A DNA stretch of 40,561 bases from Desulfobacteraceae bacterium (GTDB lineage: Bacteria; Desulfobacterota; Syntrophobacteria; Syntrophobacterales; Syntrophobacteraceae). The stretch covers positions 1-40,561 of the forward strand of contig JAJFVB010000317.1 of assembly GCA_021372055.1 (NCBI GenBank), in the 5' to 3' direction. Under the pieces are notes generated by a model. The model was given only the letters and a program-made list of their open reading frames with translations, made no database searches and was not told the DNA's origin. Both the position numbers and the translations under genes were made by a program. Below, in pieces: positions 16,529-24,775 of this stretch (its first letter is position 1; the number at the start of each line of letters is the position of its first letter).

Positions 16529-16537
16529 TGATATAAT
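16529..16537 (+). promoter_or_regulatory. Extended -10 promoter of the HD-GYP gene
   Basis: TGATATAAT is a perfect extended -10 (TGnTATAAT) with no good -35 at 17 bases. It sits in the 90-bp gap 33 bases before the GTG start, so the gene can be expressed apart from the kinase. Confidence 0.55.
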
Positions 16538-16569
16538 AGGTAAAAACGCCTGGATGGCGGAGATTTAAG

Positions 16570-17670
16570 GTGAAGGCAGAAGATTATTCCCAGTGTAGAG
16601 TTCTGATCGTCGATGATGAAGCGATCAACGTAGATATCCTCGTTTCAGCCCTGCAGCAGGACTACAACCTCAGCATTGCCCTGAATGGACAATCCGCGCT
16701 TTTTCATGCGAAAAGCCACCCGCTCGACCTGATCCTGCTGGACGTCGCCATGCCGGGCATGGACGGCTATGAGGTATGTTCCAGGCTGAAGTCCGATGTG
16801 GCGACAAGCTCCATCCCCGTTGTTTTCGTTTCCGCGATGGGCTCGCTTGGCGACAAGACAAAAGGACTGGGGCTCGGTGCCGTGGACTTTATCACCAAAC
16901 CGTATCAGCTGGTCGAGCTGAAGGCCCGCATCCGGACCCATCTGCGCATGCAGCAGGCGATGAAATCCCTGGTCAAACGGAACCGAAGCCTCGACCGCTG
17001 CGTTCGGGAACACACGAGGGAGCTCAGGGAAACGCAGGTCGAGATCATCTATCGCCTCTCGCGCGCGGTGGAATACCGGGATACCGAAACGGCAATGCAC
17101 GTCAAGAGGCTGAGCCATTTCTGCCGCGTTCTGGCCTTTTCCCTGGGCTGCGACGAGGAAACCTGCGAGCTGTTGCACCTGGCAAGCCCGATGCACGATA
17201 TCGGCAAAATAGGAATTCCCGACAGGATCCTGCTCAAAAACGGCCCCCTGGACGATGAGGAACGGACCATCATGCAGAGCCACACGATCAAGGGCGCGGA
17301 GATCCTTTCGGGGCACGACTCTGCCCTGATAACAGCCGCAAGGGTCATTGCGCTGACCCACCACGAAAGATGGGACGGCTCGGGTTATCCCAGAGGGCTG
17401 TCCCGTGACGAAATCCCGCTCTACGGCCGAATCGTGTCCGTGTGCGACGTCTTTGACGCTCTGACATCTCTCAGGCCCTACAAAAAAGGCTGGCCGGTCG
17501 ATGAAGCCGTCGATGAAATCAGGGCATGCTCGGGATCTCATTTCGATCCGCAAATCGTGGAAGCCTTCGACAAAGCACTGCCTGAAGTTGTGGAAATAAT
17601 GGACAATTTACACGACGAGCCACACCAGGGCAACTCTTTCCCCAACCCCGGCTTCGCCGTTTCCGCATAA
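16570..17670 (+). CDS. Response regulator with HD-GYP output (c-di-GMP phosphodiesterase, RpfG-like)
   Basis: A 366-residue protein. The receiver domain (1-125) has Asp58 in L-I-L-L-D-V-A-M-P-G-M-D-G. A helical linker follows, then an HD-GYP domain with H-D-I-G-K-I-G-I-P-D (His209-Asp210) and H-H-E-R-W-D-G-S-G-Y-P (264-274). This set of residues is that of active c-di-GMP phosphodiesterases. The start is GTG with GGAG about 10 bases upstream. It follows the two-receiver hybrid kinase in the same direction but also has its own extended -10 promoter. The likely output is lowering c-di-GMP when phosphorylated, which would affect motility or biofilm (inference from the family). Confidence 0.9.
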   Translation: MKAEDYSQCRVLIVDDEAINVDILVSALQQDYNLSIALNGQSALFHAKSHPLDLILLDVAMPGMDGYEVCSRLKSDVATSSIPVVFVSAMGSLGDKTKGLGLGAVDFITKPYQLVELKARIRTHLRMQQAMKSLVKRNRSLDRCVREHTRELRETQVEIIYRLSRAVEYRDTETAMHVKRLSHFCRVLAFSLGCDEETCELLHLASPMHDIGKIGIPDRILLKNGPLDDEERTIMQSHTIKGAEILSGHDSALITAARVIALTHHERWDGSGYPRGLSRDEIPLYGRIVSVCDVFDALTSLRPYKKGWPVDEAVDEIRACSGSHFDPQIVEAFDKALPEVVEIMDNLHDEPHQGNSFPNPGFAVSA

Positions 17671-17756
17671 GGTATATTCCCGAAGAGCGGGAAGGATCAC
17701 CACTTAGCGCCGTCGGGTCCGCAGGATTTTTCTCAGGAGATTCGGGAACATCGGCA

Positions 17757-20700
17757 TCAGCTCCCGCCATCGAGCACTCTTCTGATCACTCCGGCCAGTT
17801 CGCTCAGCTTGAGGGGTTTCATCAGCAGCGCCCTGATCCCCATCCCCCTGGCCTGCAATTCGGTGAGCCTCTCGGTGAACCCGGTGCACACGATCACGGG
17901 GATGTTTGAGCGGATGCGCATGGCCTCCATGGCCAGATCGGAGCCCGTCATGTGGGGCATGGTATAATCGGTTATGATGAGGTCGAACGATTCGGGGGCC
18001 GCCCTGAACTTCTCCAGGGCCTCGACGCTGCCGGTAGTCGCACATACCTTGTAGCCAAGCTGCTCCAGCATATGTTTTCCGAGATCGACCAGGACTTCCT
18101 CGTCGTCGACATACAATACGCGCTCGGTCCCCCCCGGGATAGGGACTTCGGGTTCGACTTTTCCGGACAGATCGCAATCAATTTTCGGCAGGTAGACGGA
18201 AAAAACAGTACCGACCCCCGGCTTGCTGTCCACCTCGATGAGCCCCTGATGACGCTCAACGATTCCGTGGACGACCGCCAGTCCGAGTCCGTTTCCCTTT
18301 CCGATGCCCTTGGTGGTGAAATAGGGATCGAAAATCCTGTCCATGATCTCGGGCTCGATCCCATGTCCCGTATCGCCCACGGAAAGTTTCAGGTACCTCC
18401 CCGGCTTCAGATTGCCTGGAACACCGGCATCGTCGGGCTGAGCCACGATCTCGTCCAGCGTCACCTGGAGCAGGCCGCCCTGCTCCTCCATTGCCTGCGA
18501 AGCATTGGCGCAAAGATTTACCACCACCTGGTGGATCTCCGTTTCGTCTGCAAGGGCCACGCTTGAGCTGACATGGACTTTATGGCGGATTTCTATCGTG
18601 CTGGGCAGCGAGGCCCGGAGAAGCTTCAGGGCCTCCGTGACGACAGACCCCACGGAAACGGGAAGAAGTTCCTGGGATTGCCTCATCCGGCTGAACGACA
18701 GGATCTGCCTGACCAGGTCCTTTGCCCTGAGTCCTGCGTGAAGCACCTGGTTCAGGTATCTCTGCAGGGGAAGCGGGGCCTCTCCGAGAGCCATTTCGGC
18801 GTAGCCGATTATGGCCGCAAGGATATTATTGAAATCGTGCGCTATGCCGCCCGCAAGCGTCCCGACGGCCTCCATCTTGTGGGCATGCCGCAAGCGGACC
18901 TCCAGCCTTTCCTTTTCCTCTTGATCGCGTATGCGCTCCGTGACGTCCCGGGCCGCGGCGTAAATAAGGTCTCCGGCAAAGGCCGCGTGCCATTCTATCC
19001 AGCGGTAGCCGCCGTCTTTGCAGCGGTACCGGTTGACGAACCCCGTCAGTTCCTTCCGGGTCTTCAGCCGTTCGGTCGCCTCCCGTGTCGCATCCATATC
19101 GCCGGGGTGGACAAGATCGAAGGAACTCCACGACGCAAGCTCCTCAAGCTCAAAACCCAGCGTCTTCTCCCACGCCTGGCTCAGCCGGACAAAACGGCCG
19201 TCATCCTTCGTTATGCAAAGCAGATCGAGGTTGATGGCAAAAAAGCGATCCAGTTCCTCCGTCCTCCGCTGGAGTTTTTCGACCGCCATCTTGTAGTCCG
19301 TAACTTCCACGGCGATGCCCGCCAGCAACGCGGGGCCCGCGGCGGAAGGGATGGGGAATTTGATCGTATCGAAGAATCTCTCGGCCCCGTGAACGTCCGT
19401 TACCCGCTCATGGAAAACCATGCATCCTTCTTTCAGTACTCTCCTGTCGTCGGCGGCCATGGATTCGCTGAGCTCGGAAGGCAGAAGCTCCGTGGTGGTC
19501 TTGTTAAGAACCTGGCCCCACCCGAACAGTTCTTTCAGAAAGCGGTTTGCAAAAACCACGCGATTTGCCTCGTCCTTTATGAAAACGCCCGCGGGCAGAT
19601 TCTCCATAAAGACCGAAAATCGCTGTTCGCTCTCCGCCAAGGCCGCCTGAGTCTTCCTACGGAACGAGATGTCGCGCAGGGATTCGATCGCGCCGACCAC
19701 ATTGCCCTTCGAGTCCCGCAACGCGCTCGCCGTGGCGGAAAGAAAGACCTGTTCGCCGCGAAGTTGCACCAGCGCCTCGCCAATCAGAATGCCGTCTTTT
19801 CTCTTGGGGGTTTCACATCTCACCGATAGCGGCTTTTCAGGCTTCAGAACCAGATCGATGAGAAGCGGCTCGCGCACACCCCTGAACGGCAGTGAGTACT
19901 CATGATCGCCCCTGCCCAGGATATCTTCGGCTTTCAACCCGGTCATCTCCTCCATCGACCGGTTCCAGGCGATTACCCTGCCGGAGTCGTCAACGACAAA
20001 GGTGGCATCGGGCAGGAAATCGATTATGTCCGCCAGCTGCTGTTGAGACTCCAGGAGCGCGTTTTCCATCCGATTCCTCTCGGACAGACGGAGCTGGAGC
20101 TCTTCGTTTGCCCGGCGCAATTCATCGGTGCGCTCGGCGACCCGCTGTTCGAGTGAAGCCCGGGACTTGGCGAGCTGCTCGACGAGCTTGTTGAAGGCAA
20201 TGCCGAGCGAGCTGATCTCGTCGGTTCCCTTGATGCCCAGAGGCTTCAAGCCGGAACTCTCGGGAGACGACGCAATCTCGTTGAAATGGTGCGCCATCGC
20301 ATGAAGGCGCCTGGTCACGACCAGTTTGAAGATGAGGAGTATCGCTGCGAAAACGGAAACGAGCCCTCCGGCCAGGGCCAGCATCTGCGAACGCAGCACA
20401 AAAGTCAGTGGCGCATCGACCTCATCCAGCGGCGCCGCAATCATGTCAAGTCCCGCGATATCCCCGACTTTCCGGTGAAAGCTCGCCTCGGCCCCATAGA
20501 CTCTCACCAGATCGGCGGGGGCCTGTCCGGGTTCGCTATGGCAGCGCAGGCAGCTCTGGGACATGTATTTCGGCGCAAAATGAGCGAGGTAGCGCTTGCC
20601 GGCGATCGTGATTTCCTCGGTTCTTCGCCCCTCCTGAGGATTCCGGCGGAAGAACTCGATCATCTTCAATTCGTCGGGGCCCGCCTGGTTCAGGGGATTC

Positions 20701-21026
20701 CGGGGACGGTCGGAAGAAAAACGCACCATGTATTCGGGGAATTTTTGCCGGACCTTCTCGAAGATGGAGCGTGCGACGAAGGACGTGGACATCGCCTCGG
20801 GTACAAAATAATCCCTGTCCGAAATCGACTCTATGGCGGGCCGAATCCGGCCGGCCACATAGTCTCGAATCGCCAGATTGAATTCGAGCGCCATGGCCGC
20901 CTGATTGCTGATAAGATCGTTGGAGTGTTTCCGGCTCGTCTCGTAGGCCTGGTAGAGAACAAATCCGGACATCAGGAGAGCGAGCATTCCGAAAGGAATA
21001 AGGAACCTGGTTCCGACGCTTTTCAC
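17757..21026 (-). CDS. Heme-binding (CxxCH) multi-PAS hybrid histidine kinase
   Basis: A 1089-residue hybrid kinase. TM1 lies at about residues 8-26. A periplasmic DUF3365/Tll0287-like domain follows (about 35-200) with the c-type heme motif C-L-R-C-H at Cys159-Cys162-His163. Then come TM2 (about 208-238), HAMP, three PAS domains (about 325-450, 455-580, 580-710), HisKA with H-D-F-N-N-I-L, HATPase_c with G-N-G-L-G-L, and a C-terminal receiver (I-I-T-D-Y-T-M-P). I place the start at the GTG at 21026 because GGAG lies 6 bases upstream; the frame is open 24 codons further. The heme domain points to sensing of redox state, NO or another heme ligand on the periplasmic side (family inference). No output partner is adjacent; the downstream neighbour is convergent. 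Confidence 0.9.
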   Translation of the reverse strand: MKSVGTRFLIPFGMLALLMSGFVLYQAYETSRKHSNDLISNQAAMALEFNLAIRDYVAGRIRPAIESISDRDYFVPEAMSTSFVARSIFEKVRQKFPEYMVRFSSDRPRNPLNQAGPDELKMIEFFRRNPQEGRRTEEITIAGKRYLAHFAPKYMSQSCLRCHSEPGQAPADLVRVYGAEASFHRKVGDIAGLDMIAAPLDEVDAPLTFVLRSQMLALAGGLVSVFAAILLIFKLVVTRRLHAMAHHFNEIASSPESSGLKPLGIKGTDEISSLGIAFNKLVEQLAKSRASLEQRVAERTDELRRANEELQLRLSERNRMENALLESQQQLADIIDFLPDATFVVDDSGRVIAWNRSMEEMTGLKAEDILGRGDHEYSLPFRGVREPLLIDLVLKPEKPLSVRCETPKRKDGILIGEALVQLRGEQVFLSATASALRDSKGNVVGAIESLRDISFRRKTQAALAESEQRFSVFMENLPAGVFIKDEANRVVFANRFLKELFGWGQVLNKTTTELLPSELSESMAADDRRVLKEGCMVFHERVTDVHGAERFFDTIKFPIPSAAGPALLAGIAVEVTDYKMAVEKLQRRTEELDRFFAINLDLLCITKDDGRFVRLSQAWEKTLGFELEELASWSSFDLVHPGDMDATREATERLKTRKELTGFVNRYRCKDGGYRWIEWHAAFAGDLIYAAARDVTERIRDQEEKERLEVRLRHAHKMEAVGTLAGGIAHDFNNILAAIIGYAEMALGEAPLPLQRYLNQVLHAGLRAKDLVRQILSFSRMRQSQELLPVSVGSVVTEALKLLRASLPSTIEIRHKVHVSSSVALADETEIHQVVVNLCANASQAMEEQGGLLQVTLDEIVAQPDDAGVPGNLKPGRYLKLSVGDTGHGIEPEIMDRIFDPYFTTKGIGKGNGLGLAVVHGIVERHQGLIEVDSKPGVGTVFSVYLPKIDCDLSGKVEPEVPIPGGTERVLYVDDEEVLVDLGKHMLEQLGYKVCATTGSVEALEKFRAAPESFDLIITDYTMPHMTGSDLAMEAMRIRSNIPVIVCTGFTERLTELQARGMGIRALLMKPLKLSELAGVIRRVLDGGS

Positions 21027-21409
21027 TGTTTGCTCCACCACATCGCTTGGGGTGTTCGGCGCGAAGAATGGACACTCCCCGCCATCCTGCGGTATCACAA
21101 TCTTTAAAGGAGGCGAAGGTTTACCTGTTTCGGGAACCGGGGATACGGGAGAAGATGCGCCTTTCCCTTTCCCACGGTCGAATCATGCGGAGCAGAAGGA
21201 CTGCCGGTTCCGCTCATGCGCAACCCCCCGAAAACTCGGCTTCATTACTTGTGGGGAAATGCCGGAATAGGACGAACTCGAATGGCCTTCCTCAGAATAA
21301 ACCCGCCGTGAATACAATCGGAAAGTTACAGCAGATACTCCAATTGAATTGCGGCTCCACCCTGGAATTATCCGCAGGATTGGACCAAGAGGCCGGGCTT
21401 TTCCCGGAT
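21027..21409 (-). other. 383-bp intergenic region upstream of the heme kinase
   Basis: No gene is seen. It should contain the promoter of the heme kinase (-) and the end of the OmpR-type regulator transcript. A small hairpin CCGGG/CCCGG (21392-21406) just past the regulator stop may aid termination but has no clear T-run. Confidence 0.4.
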
Positions 21410-22090
21410 CTACGGATTCAGCTTGTAGCCGACGCCGTAAATTGTGCTGATGATTTCCTTATCGGGAAGGTAGCTTGCTATTTTTTTTCTCAGATTTTTG
21501 ACGTGGGAGTCTATCGTCCTGTCGTATCCTTCGAAGTCGTATCCCTGCACGGCGTTTATCAGCTCGTTTCTCGAAAAGATCCGGTTCGGGTGGCTCATGA
21601 GCATCTTCAGCAGGTTGTACTCGCAGGGCGTGAGCTTCAGCTCGTTTCCGCGAACGAGGGCCTGCCGCAACTCCTGAACCAGGGTAATGTCGCCGGCGAC
21701 GAGCATCTTTTCCGCCTTCGGAGCATAGAGCCTCCGCAGGACTGCATTCACTCGGGCCACCACTTCGCGGGGGCTGAACGGTTTGCAGATGTAATCGTCC
21801 GCCCCCAGTTCAAGGCCCAGAAGCCTGTCGATTTCATCCACCCGGGCCGTTATCATGATGATCGGCACGTTCGAGAATTGCCTGACCCCGCGGCACACTT
21901 CCCACCCGTTCGCCCCGGGAATCATGATGTCGAGCAATATCAGGCAAGGCTGATTCTGCTTGACCCAATTTATGACCTGGTCTCCGCGGTCCAGGCAGGA
22001 GACCTGATATCCGGCACGGACGAGATAATCCCTGAGAATTTCCGTTATCTTGACCTCATCTTCGACCACCAGGATATCCCGACCGACCAT
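21410..22090 (-). CDS. OmpR/PhoB-family DNA-binding response regulator
   Basis: A 226-residue regulator. The receiver has Glu10-Asp11 and phospho-acceptor Asp54 (L-I-L-L-D-I-M-I-P-G), the switch residue in M-I-T-A-R, and Lys in I-C-K-P-F. The C-terminal winged helix ends in the usual R-T-I-D-S-H-V-K-N-L-R-K-K-I and I-x-T-I-Y-G-V-G-Y-K-L. It is encoded 69 bases downstream of a BaeS-like kinase on the same strand, so the two form a two-component operon. A candidate target is the 11-bp phased repeat array upstream of that operon (23802-23845). The BaeR/CpxR branch is the nearest I recognise. Confidence 0.9.
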   Translation of the reverse strand: MVGRDILVVEDEVKITEILRDYLVRAGYQVSCLDRGDQVINWVKQNQPCLILLDIMIPGANGWEVCRGVRQFSNVPIIMITARVDEIDRLLGLELGADDYICKPFSPREVVARVNAVLRRLYAPKAEKMLVAGDITLVQELRQALVRGNELKLTPCEYNLLKMLMSHPNRIFSRNELINAVQGYDFEGYDRTIDSHVKNLRKKIASYLPDKEIISTIYGVGYKLNP

Positions 22091-22159
22091 ATCCGTCTCT
22101 CCACTTCAAAAAAAGTAAGTCAGCAAAGTCCGCGAAACCACAACGACGGCGACGCTTCG

Positions 22160-23683
22160 CTAGCCCCGTTCCGGCGCCTGTCCGGGCATCTTCGCCCCGG
22201 CGAGCGGAAAGGTGACCGTGATCCTCAAACCCGCGCCGGGAGCATTCGACGCCTCGATGCCGCCTCCGAAGCTCTCGACTATGCTCTTGCAGATCGCAAG
22301 TCCAAGCCCGCTGCCCCCGTGTTTTCTGCTGCGGGCCTTGTCCACGCGGTACAACCGGTCAAAGAGCCGCAGAAGCGACTCCTCCGGAACTCCGGGACCG
22401 GAGTCCTCAAACGTAAGGCTGAGCCGCTCGCTCTCGATTTTGTGCGTTATTCTCAACACTCCCGGAACGTTTACGTACCGGAGAGTGTTTTCGAGCAGGT
22501 TGGAATAGAGCTGCCGCATCCGATCGGCATCCCCCAGCACAACCGGGCCGCCATCACCCGGTCCGGGAGCCTCCAGTCTTATTTCACGGTCCTCCAGCCT
22601 CCCCCGGTAGACTTTCAGGGTAGAGTTCAGCACTTCCAGAGGAATTACGGGCGTAAGCTCCGATCGGGACGTCCACGACTCGATAAGCGACAGGTCGTGA
22701 AGGTCCAAGACGATCCTTATGACGTGCAGGACTTCGAAGTGCAGCGACTCCAGCGCCTCTTCCGTAAGTTCCCGCACGCCGTCCTGCATCGCTTCTATCT
22801 CGCCGCGCAAGATCGCCAGAGGGGTCCTCAACTCGTGGGAGATATCCGTGATCCATTGCTGCCTCATCTGCTCGTGCCTCTCGAGCGCCTGGACCATGGA
22901 ATTGAAGTCCGCCGCAAGCTGACCGAACTCGTCACGGGACTTCACCGCGAGCCGCGTGTCGAAGCGGCGGGCGCTGAGAGCGCGCGTGCCCTCGGCAAGT
23001 TCCCTTACGGGAGAGAGCAGCAAACGCGAGACCACGAAGGTAACAAGCAGCGCCAGGGCCAGCGCTACCCCCCCGACGGCGTAGAAGCTCCGCGACAGAC
23101 TTTTGAGAAACTCGACATCCAGGGGGTGTTCCGGATGTTTGATTTTTCTTATTCCAAGCCATCCGACGGTTTTTCCGTCCACCTTGACGGGACACAGCCT
23201 GTAGCCTTCCGCCGTCGGCGGATCGGCCCGGGTAAGCGGATTCTTATCCGCATCGAAGAGCGTCACATAAGAAGGATGAAAAGGCGGAGCGGGCTGCCCC
23301 CCGGGAGGAGGCGCGGGGGGCGGATGGATCATCTGCCCCGGGGGCGGAGACGGTCCCCCGCCGCTCGGGGGCGGGACAGGAGGAGGAGGAGGGAAAAAAC
23401 CGTCGCCCCCCATTCCGGGCGGCGGACCGGGCATGAATCCCCTCAGGTCCAGCCAGCGCACCGGATTGCCGGTCACATTTTTCCAGCTGCCGCTCTTGCC
23501 GTACTCCACGGCAAGAACCGACGCCAACTGGTTCAGCCGTTCCATTGCCACCTTGACGGTGTACTTCTCGAAGGTTCGCGTCGAAAAGTATCGCCCGATC
23601 AGCAGCACGCTGATCACGAGCACGATGCTGTAGAGGAGGAAGGCAAGAAATACTTTGTGCCGGAATTTGAGATGCATCCGCAT
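22160..23683 (-). CDS. BaeS-like sensor histidine kinase with a polyproline periplasmic loop
   Basis: A 507-residue membrane kinase. TM1 is at about residues 11-30, a periplasmic segment at about 31-200, TM2 at about 201-224, then HAMP. HisKA has His283 in D-I-S-H-E-L-R-T-P-L-A. HATPase_c has N-T-L-R-Y, D-S-G-P-G-V and G-G-S-G-L-G-L. The sensor loop contains an unusual Pro/Gly-rich stretch (residues 84-137) with several runs of three to five prolines. It is followed by a small PDC/PAS-like strand pattern (Y-V-T-L-F-D-A-D to G-W-L-G-I). It heads an operon with the OmpR-type regulator. The ATG at 23683 has a poor ribosome site; Met3 (23677) is an alternative. A divergently encoded secreted protein also has PPPPP runs. 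Confidence 0.9.
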   Translation of the reverse strand: MRMHLKFRHKVFLAFLLYSIVLVISVLLIGRYFSTRTFEKYTVKVAMERLNQLASVLAVEYGKSGSWKNVTGNPVRWLDLRGFMPGPPPGMGGDGFFPPPPPVPPPSGGGPSPPPGQMIHPPPAPPPGGQPAPPFHPSYVTLFDADKNPLTRADPPTAEGYRLCPVKVDGKTVGWLGIRKIKHPEHPLDVEFLKSLSRSFYAVGGVALALALLVTFVVSRLLLSPVRELAEGTRALSARRFDTRLAVKSRDEFGQLAADFNSMVQALERHEQMRQQWITDISHELRTPLAILRGEIEAMQDGVRELTEEALESLHFEVLHVIRIVLDLHDLSLIESWTSRSELTPVIPLEVLNSTLKVYRGRLEDREIRLEAPGPGDGGPVVLGDADRMRQLYSNLLENTLRYVNVPGVLRITHKIESERLSLTFEDSGPGVPEESLLRLFDRLYRVDKARSRKHGGSGLGLAICKSIVESFGGGIEASNAPGAGLRITVTFPLAGAKMPGQAPERG

Positions 23684-23801
23684 TCGCCCGTGAACCGCAA
23701 TTTCGTTTTCTCGACAACTTTCAGCAATTCGTAACGATCCGCTAGCAAAGTCGCCGATAACTCTTTCGAAGTCAACTCAACACATCGCCATTCGGCCCTT
23801 C

Positions 23802-23845
23802 TCCACATTCATTACACATCGCCTCCACATTTCCTCCACTATTGC
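23802..23845. promoter_or_regulatory. 11-bp phased direct repeats, candidate OmpR-family operator
   Basis: Four consecutive 11-base units share CACAT or CACTA (CACAT at 23804, 23815 and 23826; CACTA at 23837). Another CACAT is at 23781, about two turns away. Direct repeats at one helical turn are how PhoB/OmpR-type regulators bind. The array lies between the kinase (-) and the secreted protein (+), two regulator genes being close by. Confidence 0.5.
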
Positions 23846-23947
23846 CCCTTAGAATGCGCCTCGACGTTGCAGGTAAAGGGCTCCCTGCCAAAGGCATCCT
23901 CCTCGCCTGTCAAATCGGCCCTCCCTATTGCGTCTTCCCGGGTACCG

Positions 23948-24000
23948 GCAGAGGCGAATGCGGGTTCGCCTCTGCTTCGAAGAAAATCCGGCAACGCCGG
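23948..24000 (+). promoter_or_regulatory. Two tandem hairpins in the leader of the secreted-protein gene
   Basis: A perfect 11-bp stem, GCAGAGGCGAA (23948-23958)/TTCGCCTCTGC (23965-23975), is followed by CCGGC-AAC-GCCGG (23988-24000). No T-run follows, so these are more likely mRNA leader structures than a terminator. Confidence 0.4.
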
Positions 24001-24128
24001 GACGAACGATAAACGAAGCGGAACGCGGCAGTTTCGGAACCCGGCTCGATATGGGCCGGAAAGACAGGATGGAAATTGCCGATGAAAGCAGACGAAAACG
24101 AAAAGGCAATGAAAGGAGAAACGACATC

Positions 24129-24566
24129 ATGCGAAGAATCTTTGTAGCGCTGGCTCTTTCGCTGGCAATGTGCCTGGCTTCGGCGGCAGTGCTTGCTCAG
24201 ACGGAGCCGCCTTCGCCGGCTTCTTTCCACAAAATGGGACTCTCGGGCATTTGCGCCGATGACGCATACCTCTATGTCATGGCCGGGGGCAAGATCGCGC
24301 AGTACACCTTCGACATGTCGCTGGTATATTCGGTGGCCATCCCCGACCCGGTAAACGCGCCGGCGCCTCCTCCGCCTCCGTCGGACGGATCGCTGATGCC
24401 TCCCCCGCCTCCCATGGGTGGGGGAATGCCTCACGGCCTGTATGCTTCCAACGGGTTCCTCTATGTCATGGCGGGACCGGAACTCCACAAGTACATGATT
24501 CCCGGCCTGGTGCTCGTCGCCACTGTGGAACTTCCCAAGCCGGAATTCGCGCAGAGCGGCAACTAG
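24129..24566 (+). CDS. Small secreted Pro-rich protein with two beta-propeller-like repeats
   Basis: A 145-residue exported protein. The signal peptide is M-R-R plus a hydrophobic core, with probable cleavage after Ala23 (V-L-A). The mature part has two similar units of about 30 residues, 46-74 (Y-L-Y-V-M-A-G-G-K) and 109-138 (F-L-Y-V-M-A-G-P-E). Each resembles one blade of a propeller and ends in a V-x-I/L-P-x-P strand. A proline-rich linker (78-97, two runs of five to six Pro) joins them. AAAGGAG precedes the ATG; an in-frame upstream extension lacks a signal. I know no named family. It is divergent from the polyproline-loop kinase and upstream of a second OmpR-type regulator, so a sensory accessory role is plausible but unproven. 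Confidence 0.75.
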   Translation: MRRIFVALALSLAMCLASAAVLAQTEPPSPASFHKMGLSGICADDAYLYVMAGGKIAQYTFDMSLVYSVAIPDPVNAPAPPPPPSDGSLMPPPPPMGGGMPHGLYASNGFLYVMAGPELHKYMIPGLVLVATVELPKPEFAQSGN

Positions 24567-24577
24567 CACGCGGAGCT

Positions 24578-24619
24578 TCCCGGAACCGCCGTCCAAGCAC
24601 CGTGAGGCGGTTTCCGGGA
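24578..24619 (+). terminator. Strong hairpin after the secreted-protein gene
   Basis: TCCCGGAACCGCC (24578-24590) pairs with GGCGGTTTCCGGGA (24606-24619), with one bulged base. It has no T-run, so it may attenuate rather than fully stop transcription into the downstream regulator. Confidence 0.4.
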
Positions 24620-24775
24620 TGGCCCGCGCAGGCATGAAAGATGTCATACGCCTCGACTGGACAGGAAACCGGACAACCCGAACCGGCTTCGGTCCGCGCG
24701 CTCGACCCGCAGCGTACACGACGAGAGGCTGAGCATGGGATCACGCTGCGGCCGAAAATGAAGGGAGTTGTTCCA

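Larger units (their letters stand above)
23684..24128. other. Divergent control region between the kinase operon and the secreted protein gene
   Basis: This 445-bp region has no gene. It holds an 11-bp phased direct-repeat array (23802-23845) and two tandem hairpins in the leader of the plus-strand gene (23948-23975 and 23988-24000), listed separately. Confidence 0.6.

Noticed and set aside
21047..23734. 895-codon open frame on the plus strand
   Set aside because: It is antisense to the OmpR-type regulator and BaeS-like kinase, both of which have full family motifs. Its translation has no recognisable domain and is a by-product of GC-rich codon use.
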